Source of the DNA: a virus
Reading direction: 5' to 3' (one strand)
DNA length: 36,035 nt
IMG/VR virus record: IMGVR_UViG_3300028800_000214
Coordinates: 1 to 36,035 of that record
How positions within the stretch are numbered: the first letter of the stretch is position 1; each line of letters begins with the position of its first letter. Positions 14,878-22,905 of this stretch are shown in pieces. Under the pieces are notes generated by a model that saw nothing but the letters and a program-made list of their open reading frames with translations, was not told the origin of the DNA and searched no databases. Both the position numbers and the translations under genes were made by a program.

Positions 14878-16094
14878 AAATTCAGACAACCAAGTACTAC
14901 GATGAGTTCCTGCGCTACCATGAGATGGCGAAGAAGCAACAGGAACTCTGCAACCTCGGCCTCACTCCGCATCATGAATCGGGCGTGGACGACCCACTCA
15001 TGGAGCACGTCCACCTCTACGACGTGGTTGAACGTAAGTACGCAGGTTTCTCCCAGATCATAAACGACGTCTTCTACGGGTACAGCAAACAGCACCCGTA
15101 TTGGTTCCAGATAGAAGCCGACAAGGCGTCACCCCAGCGCATGGAGATCACCAGGTCTTGGTCAGGAAAAAGACGTGACTTCACAGTCGCCGCATGGCTC
15201 TACGTCTTTATCGTGCATCGAGTGACCGGTTCAGGCATCAACTACGCCAGGAAGCCGAGCGGCTACAACAACACGATCCTTCCAAAACTGGCTGAAGCCA
15301 GGTCCATCGGTGACATGGCGGACATCATCTTCAAGCATCAGGACTGGGCGAAGTCGCCACCGATTTACACTTCCGTGGGCTATCAGTTTCCAGCCTTCCC
15401 GAAGCCGAAGGAGGGGTACAAGAGAGGCGGTGACTACTTCCTCTGTGAGTATGCCCCCCGTCTCGCTAAGGAACTGGAGGCCTACCTCTTCTCCAGTTAC
15501 GGCAGGAAGAGGACCCTCCGTGAGGTCGGAGACTTCATGCTGAACTGGAACGTCGCCAACGGTCTTCGTCAATACAAGTTCCAGTACGCAGCCGTCGTCG
15601 CCGACATAGCTGACTGGTTTCCTCAATTCGTCGACCGCACGTCGCCTTTCTACTACGGCTCCAACGCCGTGGAGTGCATCAACTATCTGGCGAAGCCGGC
15701 CAGTTCCAACGGCAGGCGGAATACGGAGTTCCTGGACGAGGTCATGGCCAAGGCCGCATCGGATACCGGAGGAGTTCCATACAACCTGGAGGACGTCGCC
15801 TGTGACTTCATCAGGTGGGTCGAGAACTACGTCAGGCCTGGTGCCGACTACGACCACGTGGACAGGGACAAGGTGTTCTCGTCCTGCAGGATCAAGGACC
15901 ACCCGTACGGCCGACAGAAAGCCATGCTGGACTTAGGGTTGGTGAAGAGCTTCAACGAGATCTCCGTGCATCCCTCGGACGACTACGTCATCTCCAGGGC
16001 AAAGCTGCACCCAGATCAGTACAGGATGAAGGTCGAAGAGTTCGAACAGGACCTCGCTGCAATCAGGAACTCCATGATGGGGAAAGATCTCTAA
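14874..16094 (+). CDS. Putative glycosylase-fold DNA base hypermodification enzyme
   Basis: 406 residues, mostly helical, GTG start overlapping the previous stop. Two stretches resemble the HhH-glycosylase-like enzymes of thymine hypermodification (aGPT-PPlase, AADT and the helical domain of 5-hmdU kinase). One is KFQYAAVVADIADWFP followed by FYYGSNAVECINYL, like their FxxYQ...DL...GxGA region. The other is LEDVACDFIRWVENYVR, like their CEfdKY helix. It lies beside a PLP enzyme and downstream of nucleotide-modifying genes, as those enzymes do. The assignment is by eye and moderate at best; an uncharacterised phage family is the alternative. Confidence 0.4.
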   Translation: MKIQTTKYYDEFLRYHEMAKKQQELCNLGLTPHHESGVDDPLMEHVHLYDVVERKYAGFSQIINDVFYGYSKQHPYWFQIEADKASPQRMEITRSWSGKRRDFTVAAWLYVFIVHRVTGSGINYARKPSGYNNTILPKLAEARSIGDMADIIFKHQDWAKSPPIYTSVGYQFPAFPKPKEGYKRGGDYFLCEYAPRLAKELEAYLFSSYGRKRTLREVGDFMLNWNVANGLRQYKFQYAAVVADIADWFPQFVDRTSPFYYGSNAVECINYLAKPASSNGRRNTEFLDEVMAKAASDTGGVPYNLEDVACDFIRWVENYVRPGADYDHVDRDKVFSSCRIKDHPYGRQKAMLDLGLVKSFNEISVHPSDDYVISRAKLHPDQYRMKVEEFEQDLAAIRNSMMGKDL

Positions 16095-16097
16095 ACC

Positions 16098-16997
16098 ATG
16101 AGCACTATGGACCACGCGAAGCACGTCGTAGACGGCTGGAACAAAGACATAGCCCCGACAGAATTCTATGACGACGCCGTGCAGCGACTCCTTGACCTGG
16201 CCGGCGACTGGAAGGACCCGTATCCTGACCCGGTTGTTGCCGTCCATGACGGGATCCACGTGGTTCGAGACGACATGCTGGCAGCTGGAACGAAACAGAG
16301 AGGCGGCGCTCTCTTCATGGAGAGGATGGAATCCGACACAGTCGTCTATGTACAACCGAGAGTCGGCCTCGCCGGCGTCTCCATCCTTGAGGCTGCTAAG
16401 CTCTACGGCAAGAAGGTCGTCCTGTTCATGCCGGCTTCGAAACGAATCTCCCTGCATCAGGCATGCACGATCGAACGCGGAGCTGTCCCCATGTTCAAGA
16501 GGATAGCAGCGATGCCGGTTCTCAATGCTGCAGCCAAAAAATGGGCCGAGGAGAACGGAGCGGCGTTCGTGCCACTCGGTCTCAAGCACCCTCTTGTCAC
16601 GGCCGCCATCATGAAGGCAGCGATGAAGATACCAGCTCCTGACGTCGCCTACGTAGCGACGTCTACCGGGGTTCTCACGAGATCCCTGCAGTTGGCATGG
16701 AAGAAAACGGAGTTCGTGTCCGTCTGCGTTGCACGCAACATGAAGGCTGGTGAATTGGGGAGAGCTACTCCCATCACGTACCCTCTCGAGTTTGCAAAAC
16801 CTGCTCCGCTTCGTATGCAGCCGCCGTTCCCGACGGTTCCGACCTACGACGCCAAGGTATGGCAGTACGCCGTCGAAGGGCTTCACGAGGTGGGAGGTGA
16901 GGAGAGCGCCGACGTCCTCATGTGGAATGTCGGAAAGGAGCCCGTTCTTCAGGACGAGACACTGCCGGATAGGATCGATTCCCGTCGGAACTGGTAG
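16098..16997 (+). CDS. PLP-dependent enzyme, fold type II (tryptophan synthase beta-like)
   Basis: 299 residues. VVRDDMLAAGTKQRGG near residue 57 matches the RED-x-x-x-GG-x-K-x-R motif of ACC deaminase and D-cysteine desulfhydrase-like enzymes, making Lys66 the probable PLP lysine. GLAGVSILEAAKLYGKKVVL corresponds to the phosphate and substrate loop followed by the Rossmann-like helix. It is somewhat shorter than free metabolic enzymes. Fold-type-II and other PLP enzymes are found in phage DNA hypermodification loci, where they act on amino acids attached to bases. The product here is unknown. TAG stop. Confidence 0.62.
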   Translation: MSTMDHAKHVVDGWNKDIAPTEFYDDAVQRLLDLAGDWKDPYPDPVVAVHDGIHVVRDDMLAAGTKQRGGALFMERMESDTVVYVQPRVGLAGVSILEAAKLYGKKVVLFMPASKRISLHQACTIERGAVPMFKRIAAMPVLNAAAKKWAEENGAAFVPLGLKHPLVTAAIMKAAMKIPAPDVAYVATSTGVLTRSLQLAWKKTEFVSVCVARNMKAGELGRATPITYPLEFAKPAPLRMQPPFPTVPTYDAKVWQYAVEGLHEVGGEESADVLMWNVGKEPVLQDETLPDRIDSRRNW

Positions 16998-17002
16998 AAG
17001 AA

Positions 17003-17031
17003 CGTGGGCCGCAGCTATGCCACGGCCCACG
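17003..17031. terminator. Hairpin between convergent genes
   Basis: A perfect nine-base stem, CGTGGGCCG at 17003-17011 and CGGCCCACG at 17023-17031, with an 11-base loop. It lies between the end of the PLP gene (forward) and the end of the 69-residue reverse gene, so it probably works in both directions. There is no clear T-run, so intrinsic termination may be weak. Confidence 0.6.
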
Positions 17032-17045
17032 CCAAGCCGGTCACG

Positions 17046-17255
17046 TTACGACCGCAGAGTGAAGTTGTACTCATTGCCGTCGGCCGACTCGATGGCCGTC
17101 ACGGCGCGCTTGTAGTTCTTCTCCAACACCTTCGGCGAACGGGCCGCCAGAGCGACCACCTTCGCGTTGGTCGGGGTCGGACGGTGCTTGAGGTTGCCGA
17201 GCGCCTGAGCGATCGTCAACGCCATCTGGATGTTGGCTTTCTTTGCCTTCGCCAT
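17046..17255 (-). CDS. Small basic helical protein
   Basis: 69 residues, reverse strand, ATG at 17255 with a GGAG site ten bases upstream and stop TAA at 17046-17048. Begins MAKAKKANIQMALTIAQALG and is rich in Lys, Ala and Asn, suggesting a nucleic-acid-binding or DNA-mimic-opposing role. It is an isolated reverse gene within a forward cluster, flanked by a hairpin and a divergent control region, so it is probably expressed on its own schedule. No family recognised. Confidence 0.65.
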   Translation of the reverse strand: MAKAKKANIQMALTIAQALGNLKHRPTPTNAKVVALAARSPKVLEKNYKRAVTAIESADGNEYNFTLRS

Positions 17256-17392
17256 AGTTCATTTTCTCCATTATCAAAAGCGGGGAGTATCCCCGAGTCA
17301 CGTAAGATATATCCCCTCTCGGGAATTAAGTACACAGCCCCCTCCGAGCTGACGATATATAGCCGATACCATCACGACTTCGGTGCATCGCA
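17256..17392. promoter_or_regulatory. Divergent control region with palindrome and ATAyATAG motif
   Basis: A 137-base gap between diverging genes, with no gene seen. CGGGGA at 17271-17276 and TCCCCG at 17280-17285 form a palindrome with a three-base centre, possibly an operator. GATATATAGCCG at 17354-17365 resembles motifs upstream of the polymerase (25720) and uvsX (28274) and may be the forward promoter. AAGATATAT at about 17303 is a possible second -10. Confidence 0.45.
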
Positions 17393-18427
17393 ATGAAACA
17401 ACTCCTAGTCAGCCCGGTCACACCCATCTCCCCAAGAGCGACCTCCCACAGAGGAGCCCAGGCTGAGATATATGCCGACCAGATCGAACGCCACACCGAC
17501 CATCCGGTTGAAGTAGCGTATTCCGGTCATGACCTTGACCCATCAGAGTACCAGGTCGTCTATACCTACCAAGGAAATGACTGGGGTGGTTCCCTCAACC
17601 TCTTCGGTGGCCTCGACGACCAGACGGCATTCAAGTCGATAACCTTCTTTTCTCGCCTGAAACCAGAGAAAATTTTCTCTCTAGCCATCAAGCATCCTAA
17701 CTACCGTGGCCTCTTCGAGGAACGGCTTATGAAGTCGAAAAGCCAAGACCAGGTTGAAAAATGGCACCAGGTGGACTGGAATCAACTCGACTTCCTGCAA
17801 CAGAATGCACAGGTCTGGGAGAGGGTCCCAGGCCCGACAGCAAAAAGTTCTATTGGTGACAGCCATGCCATCTGCCTGTACAGGCCTGGCAACGCCGTTA
17901 ACTCAATTCCGTTCAAGACTCTCCATGGCGCCCTCGATCACGGTCTCATCAATTTCTGGCCCATCGACCAAGGTTCCCCTGAGCACGTCGAGTTCTACTT
18001 CGGCAACATAGACATTCGTCACCATCTCTGCCGATATGACAGTGAAGAAACCATCCGTCTCGCCAAGGAGTACGTGCTTCAGGCAGAGATAGTTGCCAAC
18101 CTCACGAAAAAAGGTGTCTCGATCTATGAACCTCTACCCATAGAGAACGAGAGCAGGGTTGTTCCGAAAACCGGTTGGTACAAAGGAACACCGTTCTACG
18201 GTTCATGGGAAGAGCGTAACGGCCGTCGATCTCTGTTCATAGATACTCTGGACAGCCTCAAGAGCGATCGAGTGAAGATCGTCCACTGGACGAACTACTT
18301 GACTAACTCGAAGGGGGAACTTGACTTCAAACACATGGAGAAACCAAGGTCCGTGCACCTTGCCCGCAGTTCATATCCTTACTGGCTGGGAAGAAATTCT
18401 GAAACGAAACTGGAGACGTTCGCTTGA
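17393..18427 (+). CDS. SGNH-like protein of unknown substrate
   Basis: 344 residues. The central GDSHAICLYRPG resembles block I of the SGNH/GDSL hydrolase superfamily, and FYFGNIDIRHHLCR could be the later conserved block. The N-terminal 100 residues (MKQLLVSPVTPISPR, then VVYTYQGNDWGGSLNLFGG) look like a separate nucleotide-sugar or Rossmann-like domain. Such proteins hydrolyse or transfer acyl or sugar groups. Its place between the PLP enzyme and the dNMP kinase suggests a part in base decoration or glycan synthesis, but this is inference. Confidence 0.45.
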   Translation: MKQLLVSPVTPISPRATSHRGAQAEIYADQIERHTDHPVEVAYSGHDLDPSEYQVVYTYQGNDWGGSLNLFGGLDDQTAFKSITFFSRLKPEKIFSLAIKHPNYRGLFEERLMKSKSQDQVEKWHQVDWNQLDFLQQNAQVWERVPGPTAKSSIGDSHAICLYRPGNAVNSIPFKTLHGALDHGLINFWPIDQGSPEHVEFYFGNIDIRHHLCRYDSEETIRLAKEYVLQAEIVANLTKKGVSIYEPLPIENESRVVPKTGWYKGTPFYGSWEERNGRRSLFIDTLDSLKSDRVKIVHWTNYLTNSKGELDFKHMEKPRSVHLARSSYPYWLGRNSETKLETFA

Positions 18428-18948
18428 TTTTACCGAAGATCATGGTTGTTGGACACGCAAGGCATGGGAAAGACACAGTAGCAGAACTCCTCATGGAGAG
18501 AGGTTATACGTTCATCAGTTCCAGCATGGCCGCAGCCGAACGGGTCGTCCTGCCTTACCTCAAAGCCAAGGGTATCCACTACGACTCCGTCGAAGATTGC
18601 TTCCAGGATCGAGGTAACCATCGAGCTGAGTGGTACAATGCCATCACTGGCTACAATACCCCGGACAAGGCTCGTCTCGGACGTGAGATCTACAAGGACT
18701 ACGACGTCTACTGTGGTCTTCGCAATTCCCGAGAATTCCACGCCCTTCGCAACGAGGGAGCATTCGACGTCTCTATCTTCGTAGATGCCTCAGAGCGCCT
18801 TCCTCTGGAAGATAAATCCAGCATGGGGATAGAGCCTTGGATGGCTGACTATGTCCTCGACAACAACGGGACACTGGAAGAGCTTATCCCACTCTTCTTT
18901 AACCTCATCACGACCATCGAACGGAAGGCAGGACACACGTGCAGGTAA
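18424..18948 (+). CDS. 1: Deoxynucleoside monophosphate kinase
   Basis: 174 residues, TTG start overlapping the previous stop. The P-loop is VVGHARHGKDTVAELL at residues 8-23, with a short insert and Asp after Lys as in T4 gp1 and related phage dNMP kinases. The later YDVYCGLRNSREFHAL and SIFVDASERL fit the nucleotide-binding core. T4 gp1 phosphorylates dGMP, dTMP and 5-hydroxymethyl-dCMP, so this is the logical next step after the hydroxymethylase. Confidence 0.75.
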   Translation: MILPKIMVVGHARHGKDTVAELLMERGYTFISSSMAAAERVVLPYLKAKGIHYDSVEDCFQDRGNHRAEWYNAITGYNTPDKARLGREIYKDYDVYCGLRNSREFHALRNEGAFDVSIFVDASERLPLEDKSSMGIEPWMADYVLDNNGTLEELIPLFFNLITTIERKAGHTCR

Positions 18949-19775
18949 TAATCCCGGCTGCTGAGCTATCCGAACGAAAGCTCTTCGTCGCGACTCCCAT
19001 GTATGGCGGCCAGTGCGCCGGCGTCTACTGTAAGTCGACCAACGACCTCTCGGCTCAATGTGTCAGAAACAACATCGACACCAGGTTCTTCTACCTCTTC
19101 AACGAGAGCCTGATCACCAGGGCTAGGAACTACTGCGTAGACGAGTTCATGCGTTCGGATTTCACGAACCTGCTCTTCATCGACTCCGACATCGGTTTCA
19201 GCACGGATGCTGTCTTCACCCTCCTGGCCCTCCAGTCTGAGGAGTCCGAGTATGACATCATCTGCGGTACCTACCCCAAGAAGACCATCTCATGGGAGAA
19301 GATCAAGCAGGCAGTCGACAAGGGGGTTGCTGACCAGGATCCCCGTGTTCTGGAGAACTTCGTCGGTGACTTCGTCTTCAACCCGGCCCACACCGGGATG
19401 ATGAACCTCAACGAGCCGAACGAGGTCCTCGAGTCAGGTACCGGGTTCATGATGATCCGTCGTTCCGCCTTCGAGAAGTTCAGGGATGCGTATCCAGAGC
19501 GGTCCTACAAGCCAGACCACGTCCGCCAAGCGGAATTCGATGGCTCCAGGGAGATCCATGCCTTCTTCGACTGCGTGATCGATCCGACGACCCGTCGGTA
19601 CCTGTCCGAAGACTATCGTTTCTGCCAGGACGCTCGTGCCATAGGTCTCAAGGTGTGGCTGTGCCCCTGGATCCAGCTGACACACGTCGGTTCCTATAAC
19701 TTCGGTGGTTCCATGCTAGCGCTCGCCTCCATCGGCGCATCAATGACGGCCGATCCGTCAAAAATCAAGAGGTAG
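18939..19775 (+). CDS. GT-A type glycosyltransferase
   Basis: 278 residues, GTG start. Begins with a Rossmann-like strand (KLFVATPMYGGQ), has a DSDIGF metal-binding DxD motif at about residue 82 after NLLFI, and an acceptor-site stretch GTGFMMIRRSAFEKF near 168 followed by SEDYRFCQDARAIGLKVWL, all typical of GT-A enzymes of the GT2 kind. In T4-type phages glycosyltransferases may glucosylate hydroxymethylated bases or modify glycans. Ends in TAG; the next gene follows after one codon in the same frame. Confidence 0.8.
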   Translation: MQVIIPAAELSERKLFVATPMYGGQCAGVYCKSTNDLSAQCVRNNIDTRFFYLFNESLITRARNYCVDEFMRSDFTNLLFIDSDIGFSTDAVFTLLALQSEESEYDIICGTYPKKTISWEKIKQAVDKGVADQDPRVLENFVGDFVFNPAHTGMMNLNEPNEVLESGTGFMMIRRSAFEKFRDAYPERSYKPDHVRQAEFDGSREIHAFFDCVIDPTTRRYLSEDYRFCQDARAIGLKVWLCPWIQLTHVGSYNFGGSMLALASIGASMTADPSKIKR

Positions 19776-19778
19776 ACT

Positions 19779-20060
19779 ATGGCAAACCCTTTGGACTTAG
19801 ACTGGTCCTTCATGTCACTCATCGAGGGGCTTGGACCAGAAGCTAAGGATCTCTGGAGAGAATCTCCAGAGAAATTTATGGAAAATCTCGCTGAACTCTC
19901 GAGAAAAACCATCGTCGAGAAGGTGAGAAATACCATCGCTGATGTAAAGCAAACCATCAAGAACGGGGAGGATAAACTTTCTGGGTATCGAAAGATGCTC
20001 AATCAATACGAAACCATCCTGAAGCACTACGACACGCCCCCTAGTATCGACAATACATAA
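19779..20060 (+). CDS. Hypothetical coiled-coil protein
   Basis: 93 residues. Apart from a short N-terminal stretch (MANPLDLDWSFMSLIEGLGP) it is one long amphipathic helix, likely a coiled coil. It sits between the glycosyltransferase and the sliding clamp. It begins in the same frame as the glycosyltransferase, separated from its TAG by one ACT codon. The local A+T content is higher than its neighbours. No family recognised. Confidence 0.6.
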   Translation: MANPLDLDWSFMSLIEGLGPEAKDLWRESPEKFMENLAELSRKTIVEKVRNTIADVKQTIKNGEDKLSGYRKMLNQYETILKHYDTPPSIDNT

Positions 20061-20082
20061 TCCGACGAACAAGGAAGTCGCA

Positions 20083-20748
20083 ATGCATCTCTCCGACAAG
20101 ACCATCTCTATCCTCAAGAACTTCTCAGGCATCAACGAGTCCCTCCTCTTCAGGCAAGGCAACGTCGTCAGGACTATCGCTCCCGGCAAAGCCGTCATCG
20201 CCAAGGCGACCCTCGAGGAGAGCTTCGAGAAGGACTTCGGTATCTTCAACCTCTCCCGTTTCCTGGGTGTCATCTCCCTGTTCGACAAACCGGACGTGAC
20301 TCTCGGTGACACCAGCCTCTCCATCAAGGCTGGTAGAACGAAGCTCAGGTACACCTACGCCGATCCAACGACCTTCGCCACCATCATGAAGGACTTGAAC
20401 GTACCGGAACCGATCGTATCCTTCCCCTTGAAGGGCGAGGTCCTTCAGAAAATCCTGAAGGCCGGAACCGTTCTCCAGATGCCAGAAGTCGCCTTTGTAG
20501 GTGACGGGAAAACGGTGACGGTCAAGGCCTTCGATTCCACGAAGGACGAGGCATCAGACCAGTTCTCCACAGAGGTTGCTGACTCAGACAAGACCTTCAA
20601 GGCCGTGTTCAAGGTTGCCAACCTGAAGATGATTCCTGCCGACTATACCGTGAGTTTAGCCAAGAAGGATGATAACGCCATCTGCAGGTTCGAGAGCCCG
20701 AACCTGACCTACTGGGTCGCCCTGGAAGCTAAGCCCTCGAGGCTCTGA
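20083..20748 (+). CDS. 45: gp45 sliding clamp
   Basis: 221 residues versus 228 in T4. LSDKTISILKNFSGINESLLFR at the start and SRFLGVISLFDKPDVTLGD are typical, and the two-domain beta-alpha pattern follows. The clamp forms a trimeric ring that tethers gp43 to DNA and is also the activator of gp55-dependent late transcription. An AAGGAAG site precedes the ATG. It heads the 45-44-62-regA operon. Confidence 0.93.
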   Translation: MHLSDKTISILKNFSGINESLLFRQGNVVRTIAPGKAVIAKATLEESFEKDFGIFNLSRFLGVISLFDKPDVTLGDTSLSIKAGRTKLRYTYADPTTFATIMKDLNVPEPIVSFPLKGEVLQKILKAGTVLQMPEVAFVGDGKTVTVKAFDSTKDEASDQFSTEVADSDKTFKAVFKVANLKMIPADYTVSLAKKDDNAICRFESPNLTYWVALEAKPSRL

Positions 20749-20750
20749 TC

Positions 20751-21698
20751 ATGAACCCCATCGCAGAGCAGTTCCTGTGGTCAGAAAAATATCGACCGAG
20801 GACGGTGGAGGACTGCGTCCTCCCGTCAACGACGAAGAAGGTGTTTCTGGATTTCCTCAAGCAGGGGAAGCTTCCGAACTTCCTCTTCACGGGGGGTCCA
20901 GGTATCGGCAAGACGACTGTGGCCAAAGCCCTTTGCGACGAGCTTGGCTGTGACTACTACGTCCTAAACGGGTCGCTGAACGGCAACATCGACACGCTTC
21001 GAAACGAGATCACCAGCTTCGCTTCGACCGTATCTTTCACCGGTGGGAGGAAGTACGTCATCCTCGACGAGGCCGACTACCTGAACCCGTCGTCGACGCA
21101 GCCGGCTCTCCGCAACTTCATGGATGAGTTCTCGGCTAACTGTGGCTTCATCCTGACCTGCAACTACAAGGAAAGAATCCTCGAGCCGCTCAGGTCCCGA
21201 CTCTCCGTCGTCGAGTTCCGCATCGACCCCAAGGAGAAGCAGGAGATGGCCATAGCCTTCTTCAAGAGGGTAGTATCAATCCTGAAGGCAGAGAACGTCC
21301 AGTATGAACCGGACGTCGTAGCCGAGCTGATCAAGAGGCACGTCGGCGACTGGCGCAAGGTGCTCAACGAGCTCCAGCGCTACGCCGCAACGGGGAAGAT
21401 CGACTCAGGCATCTTCTTTTCCCACACAGCTGAGGCCATGTCAGGACTCGTCGCTGCTCTGAAAGAGAAGAACTACACAGCAATGAGGAAGTGGGTGGCA
21501 GAGAACGCCGACACAGACCCACGGGGTATATTCCGTCGTCTTTTCGACGTCGCCAAGGAGAAGATGGAGAACGAGAGCCTCCCCCAGCTGGGCATCACTC
21601 TAGCCAGATATGACTATCAGGCTGCGTTCGTAGCAGACCAAGAACTTAACCTCACAGCTGCCCTCACCGAGGTGATGGCAGATTCTACTTGGAAATAA
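20751..21698 (+). CDS. 44: gp44 clamp loader ATPase subunit
   Basis: 315 residues (T4 gp44: 319), AAA+ fold. Walker A GGPGIGKTTVAKAL near residue 46, Walker B VILDEADYLN near 104, a sensor stretch FILTCNYKERI and the arginine-finger PLRSRLSVVEF. Four copies with one gp62 form the loader that opens the gp45 ring. It lies two bases after gene 45. Confidence 0.95.
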   Translation: MNPIAEQFLWSEKYRPRTVEDCVLPSTTKKVFLDFLKQGKLPNFLFTGGPGIGKTTVAKALCDELGCDYYVLNGSLNGNIDTLRNEITSFASTVSFTGGRKYVILDEADYLNPSSTQPALRNFMDEFSANCGFILTCNYKERILEPLRSRLSVVEFRIDPKEKQEMAIAFFKRVVSILKAENVQYEPDVVAELIKRHVGDWRKVLNELQRYAATGKIDSGIFFSHTAEAMSGLVAALKEKNYTAMRKWVAENADTDPRGIFRRLFDVAKEKMENESLPQLGITLARYDYQAAFVADQELNLTAALTEVMADSTWK

Positions 21699-21699
21699 C

Positions 21700-22041
21700 A
21701 TGTCGAACATCCCTCCGGTAGATAGGACGAAAATCACCCTCACCGACGGTTCTCCTGTAACTTCTGACCACAAGGATCGCCTTCCCAATGGTCAACAGAA
21801 AGGGTACGTCGTTCTATCAGAAGATGAGCGAAAAAGGGGGTTCGTCAGGCCAGTCAGGAACTCCTACGTTCATAAGAAGTGCGGGGCAGTTACCACGATG
21901 GGAAATGCCCTGGCTGAAACGTATGCCCGTGATCCATACTTCTACAGCGGCACCTTCTGCGTTGGATGTGGTGCCCATTTTCCAGTAGGCCACGACGGTG
22001 AGTTCGTTTGGGATGGAACCAACGAGTTGGTTGGAACGTGA
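21700..22041 (+). CDS. Putative zinc-ribbon protein
   Basis: 113 residues. HKKCGAVTTM and later GTFCVGCGAHFPVG give a C...CxxC zinc-ribbon-like arrangement. The N-terminal part is polar. It is inserted between genes 44 and 62, a position that is empty in T4, but proteins of this sort occur in T4-like phages. Function unknown. Confidence 0.6.
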   Translation: MSNIPPVDRTKITLTDGSPVTSDHKDRLPNGQQKGYVVLSEDERKRGFVRPVRNSYVHKKCGAVTTMGNALAETYARDPYFYSGTFCVGCGAHFPVGHDGEFVWDGTNELVGT

Positions 22042-22109
22042 AGAAAATCCTCTTCGTCACTGCCTCAGGTCTCATCTGTGCTTTCCTGATGGTTGTCATC
22101 AACCTATGA
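22038..22109 (+). CDS. Possible 23-residue membrane peptide
   Basis: GTG at 22038 overlaps the preceding stop, and the TGA overlaps the gp62 ATG, so the reading frame exactly fills the gap with coupled translation at both ends. The peptide (MKKILFVTASGLICAFLMVV then INL) is a basic start followed by a hydrophobic helix. It could be a lysis-related or regulatory peptide, or simply a coupling device. Confidence 0.4.
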   Translation: MKKILFVTASGLICAFLMVVINL

Positions 22110-22498
22110 GCGACATCCCAAAACTGTTCGATTTCGTGGACGCGGTCAGTTCCTCTAAGGAGGACCTGATCGGTAACTCTGATGACGTCCAGGCAGCAGA
22201 GAAGGCCTATGACCCTTTCATGGTGGCTAGGGCCATGTCATATTTTCCTGACACCGTCCTCTACGCCAACGAGCTGAACATCTACCGGGACATGCCGAAG
22301 GTCTGGCACTTCGAGTACCTCCGGGGTTCTCTTAAACCCAGGAAGAGGTTCTCGAGGTGGTTCAAGAAGGAAAAGGACGAAAAGATCTCCTTCGTTGCCA
22401 ATACGTTCGGGACATCACGGGAGAAGGCAGCGATAGCCGCATCCCTGATGCTTGACTCCGACATAGAGTGGCTTAAAGCCCAGATGGAGGGCAAGTGA
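22106..22498 (+). CDS. 62: gp62 clamp loader small subunit
   Basis: 130 residues, clearly shorter than T4 gp62 (187). FMVARAMSYFPDTVLYANEL and HFEYLRGSLKPRKRFSRWFK match the family core. The N-terminal acidic leader is short and the C-terminal domain is reduced. Non-enteric T4-like phages often have such short versions. It combines with gp44 to load the clamp. It overlaps regA by four bases (GTGA). Confidence 0.85.
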   Translation: MSDIPKLFDFVDAVSSSKEDLIGNSDDVQAAEKAYDPFMVARAMSYFPDTVLYANELNIYRDMPKVWHFEYLRGSLKPRKRFSRWFKKEKDEKISFVANTFGTSREKAAIAASLMLDSDIEWLKAQMEGK

Positions 22499-22905
22499 AC
22501 GACGACGTCTTCGACGGGTACGGTATCGAGATTTCCCTGGCCAGCCCCAACGACTTCCTCAAGGTCAAGGAGACCCTGACACGTGTCGGCGTGGGTTCCA
22601 AAAAGAAGAAAACCCTGTATCAATCATGCCACATCTTCCACAAGAAAGGACGGTACGCCATCGTCCACTTCAAGGAGATGTTCGCTCTGGACGGTGTACA
22701 GGAAACCGAGCTCTCCGACGAGGACATCGGGCGTCGAAACTTGATCGCAACCATGCTCCAAGAATGGGGTCTCGTCAAGATCCTGGATGAGTTTGAACCA
22801 GATGAACCTATCTCAAAGGCCGGTGACGTCCTCATCATCCAGCATCGTGATAAGCAGGATTGGCAACTAGTCTCAAAGTACAAGTTCTCGAAAGGAAAAA
22901 AATGA
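22495..22905 (+). CDS. regA: RegA translational repressor
   Basis: 136 residues (T4: 122). EISLASPNDFLKVKETLTRV, then SCHIFHKKGRYAIVHFKEMF and RRNLIATMLQEWGLVKIL correspond to the T4 RegA fold. RegA binds start regions of early phage mRNAs and limits their translation, commonly including the clamp genes and regA itself. GTG start. It overlaps the endolysin gene by four bases. Confidence 0.9.
   Translation: MNDDVFDGYGIEISLASPNDFLKVKETLTRVGVGSKKKKTLYQSCHIFHKKGRYAIVHFKEMFALDGVQETELSDEDIGRRNLIATMLQEWGLVKILDEFEPDEPISKAGDVLIIQHRDKQDWQLVSKYKFSKGKK

Noticed and set aside
15231-15902. A 223-codon reverse frame
   Set aside because: Antisense shadow of the 14874-16094 gene; Val-rich composition typical of the complement of GC-biased codons.
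15933-17030. A 365-codon open frame on the reverse strand
   Set aside because: It lies wholly antisense to the 406-residue and PLP genes, which have better start signals, coupling and recognisable motifs. Its product is Arg/His-rich and looks like a frame shadow.
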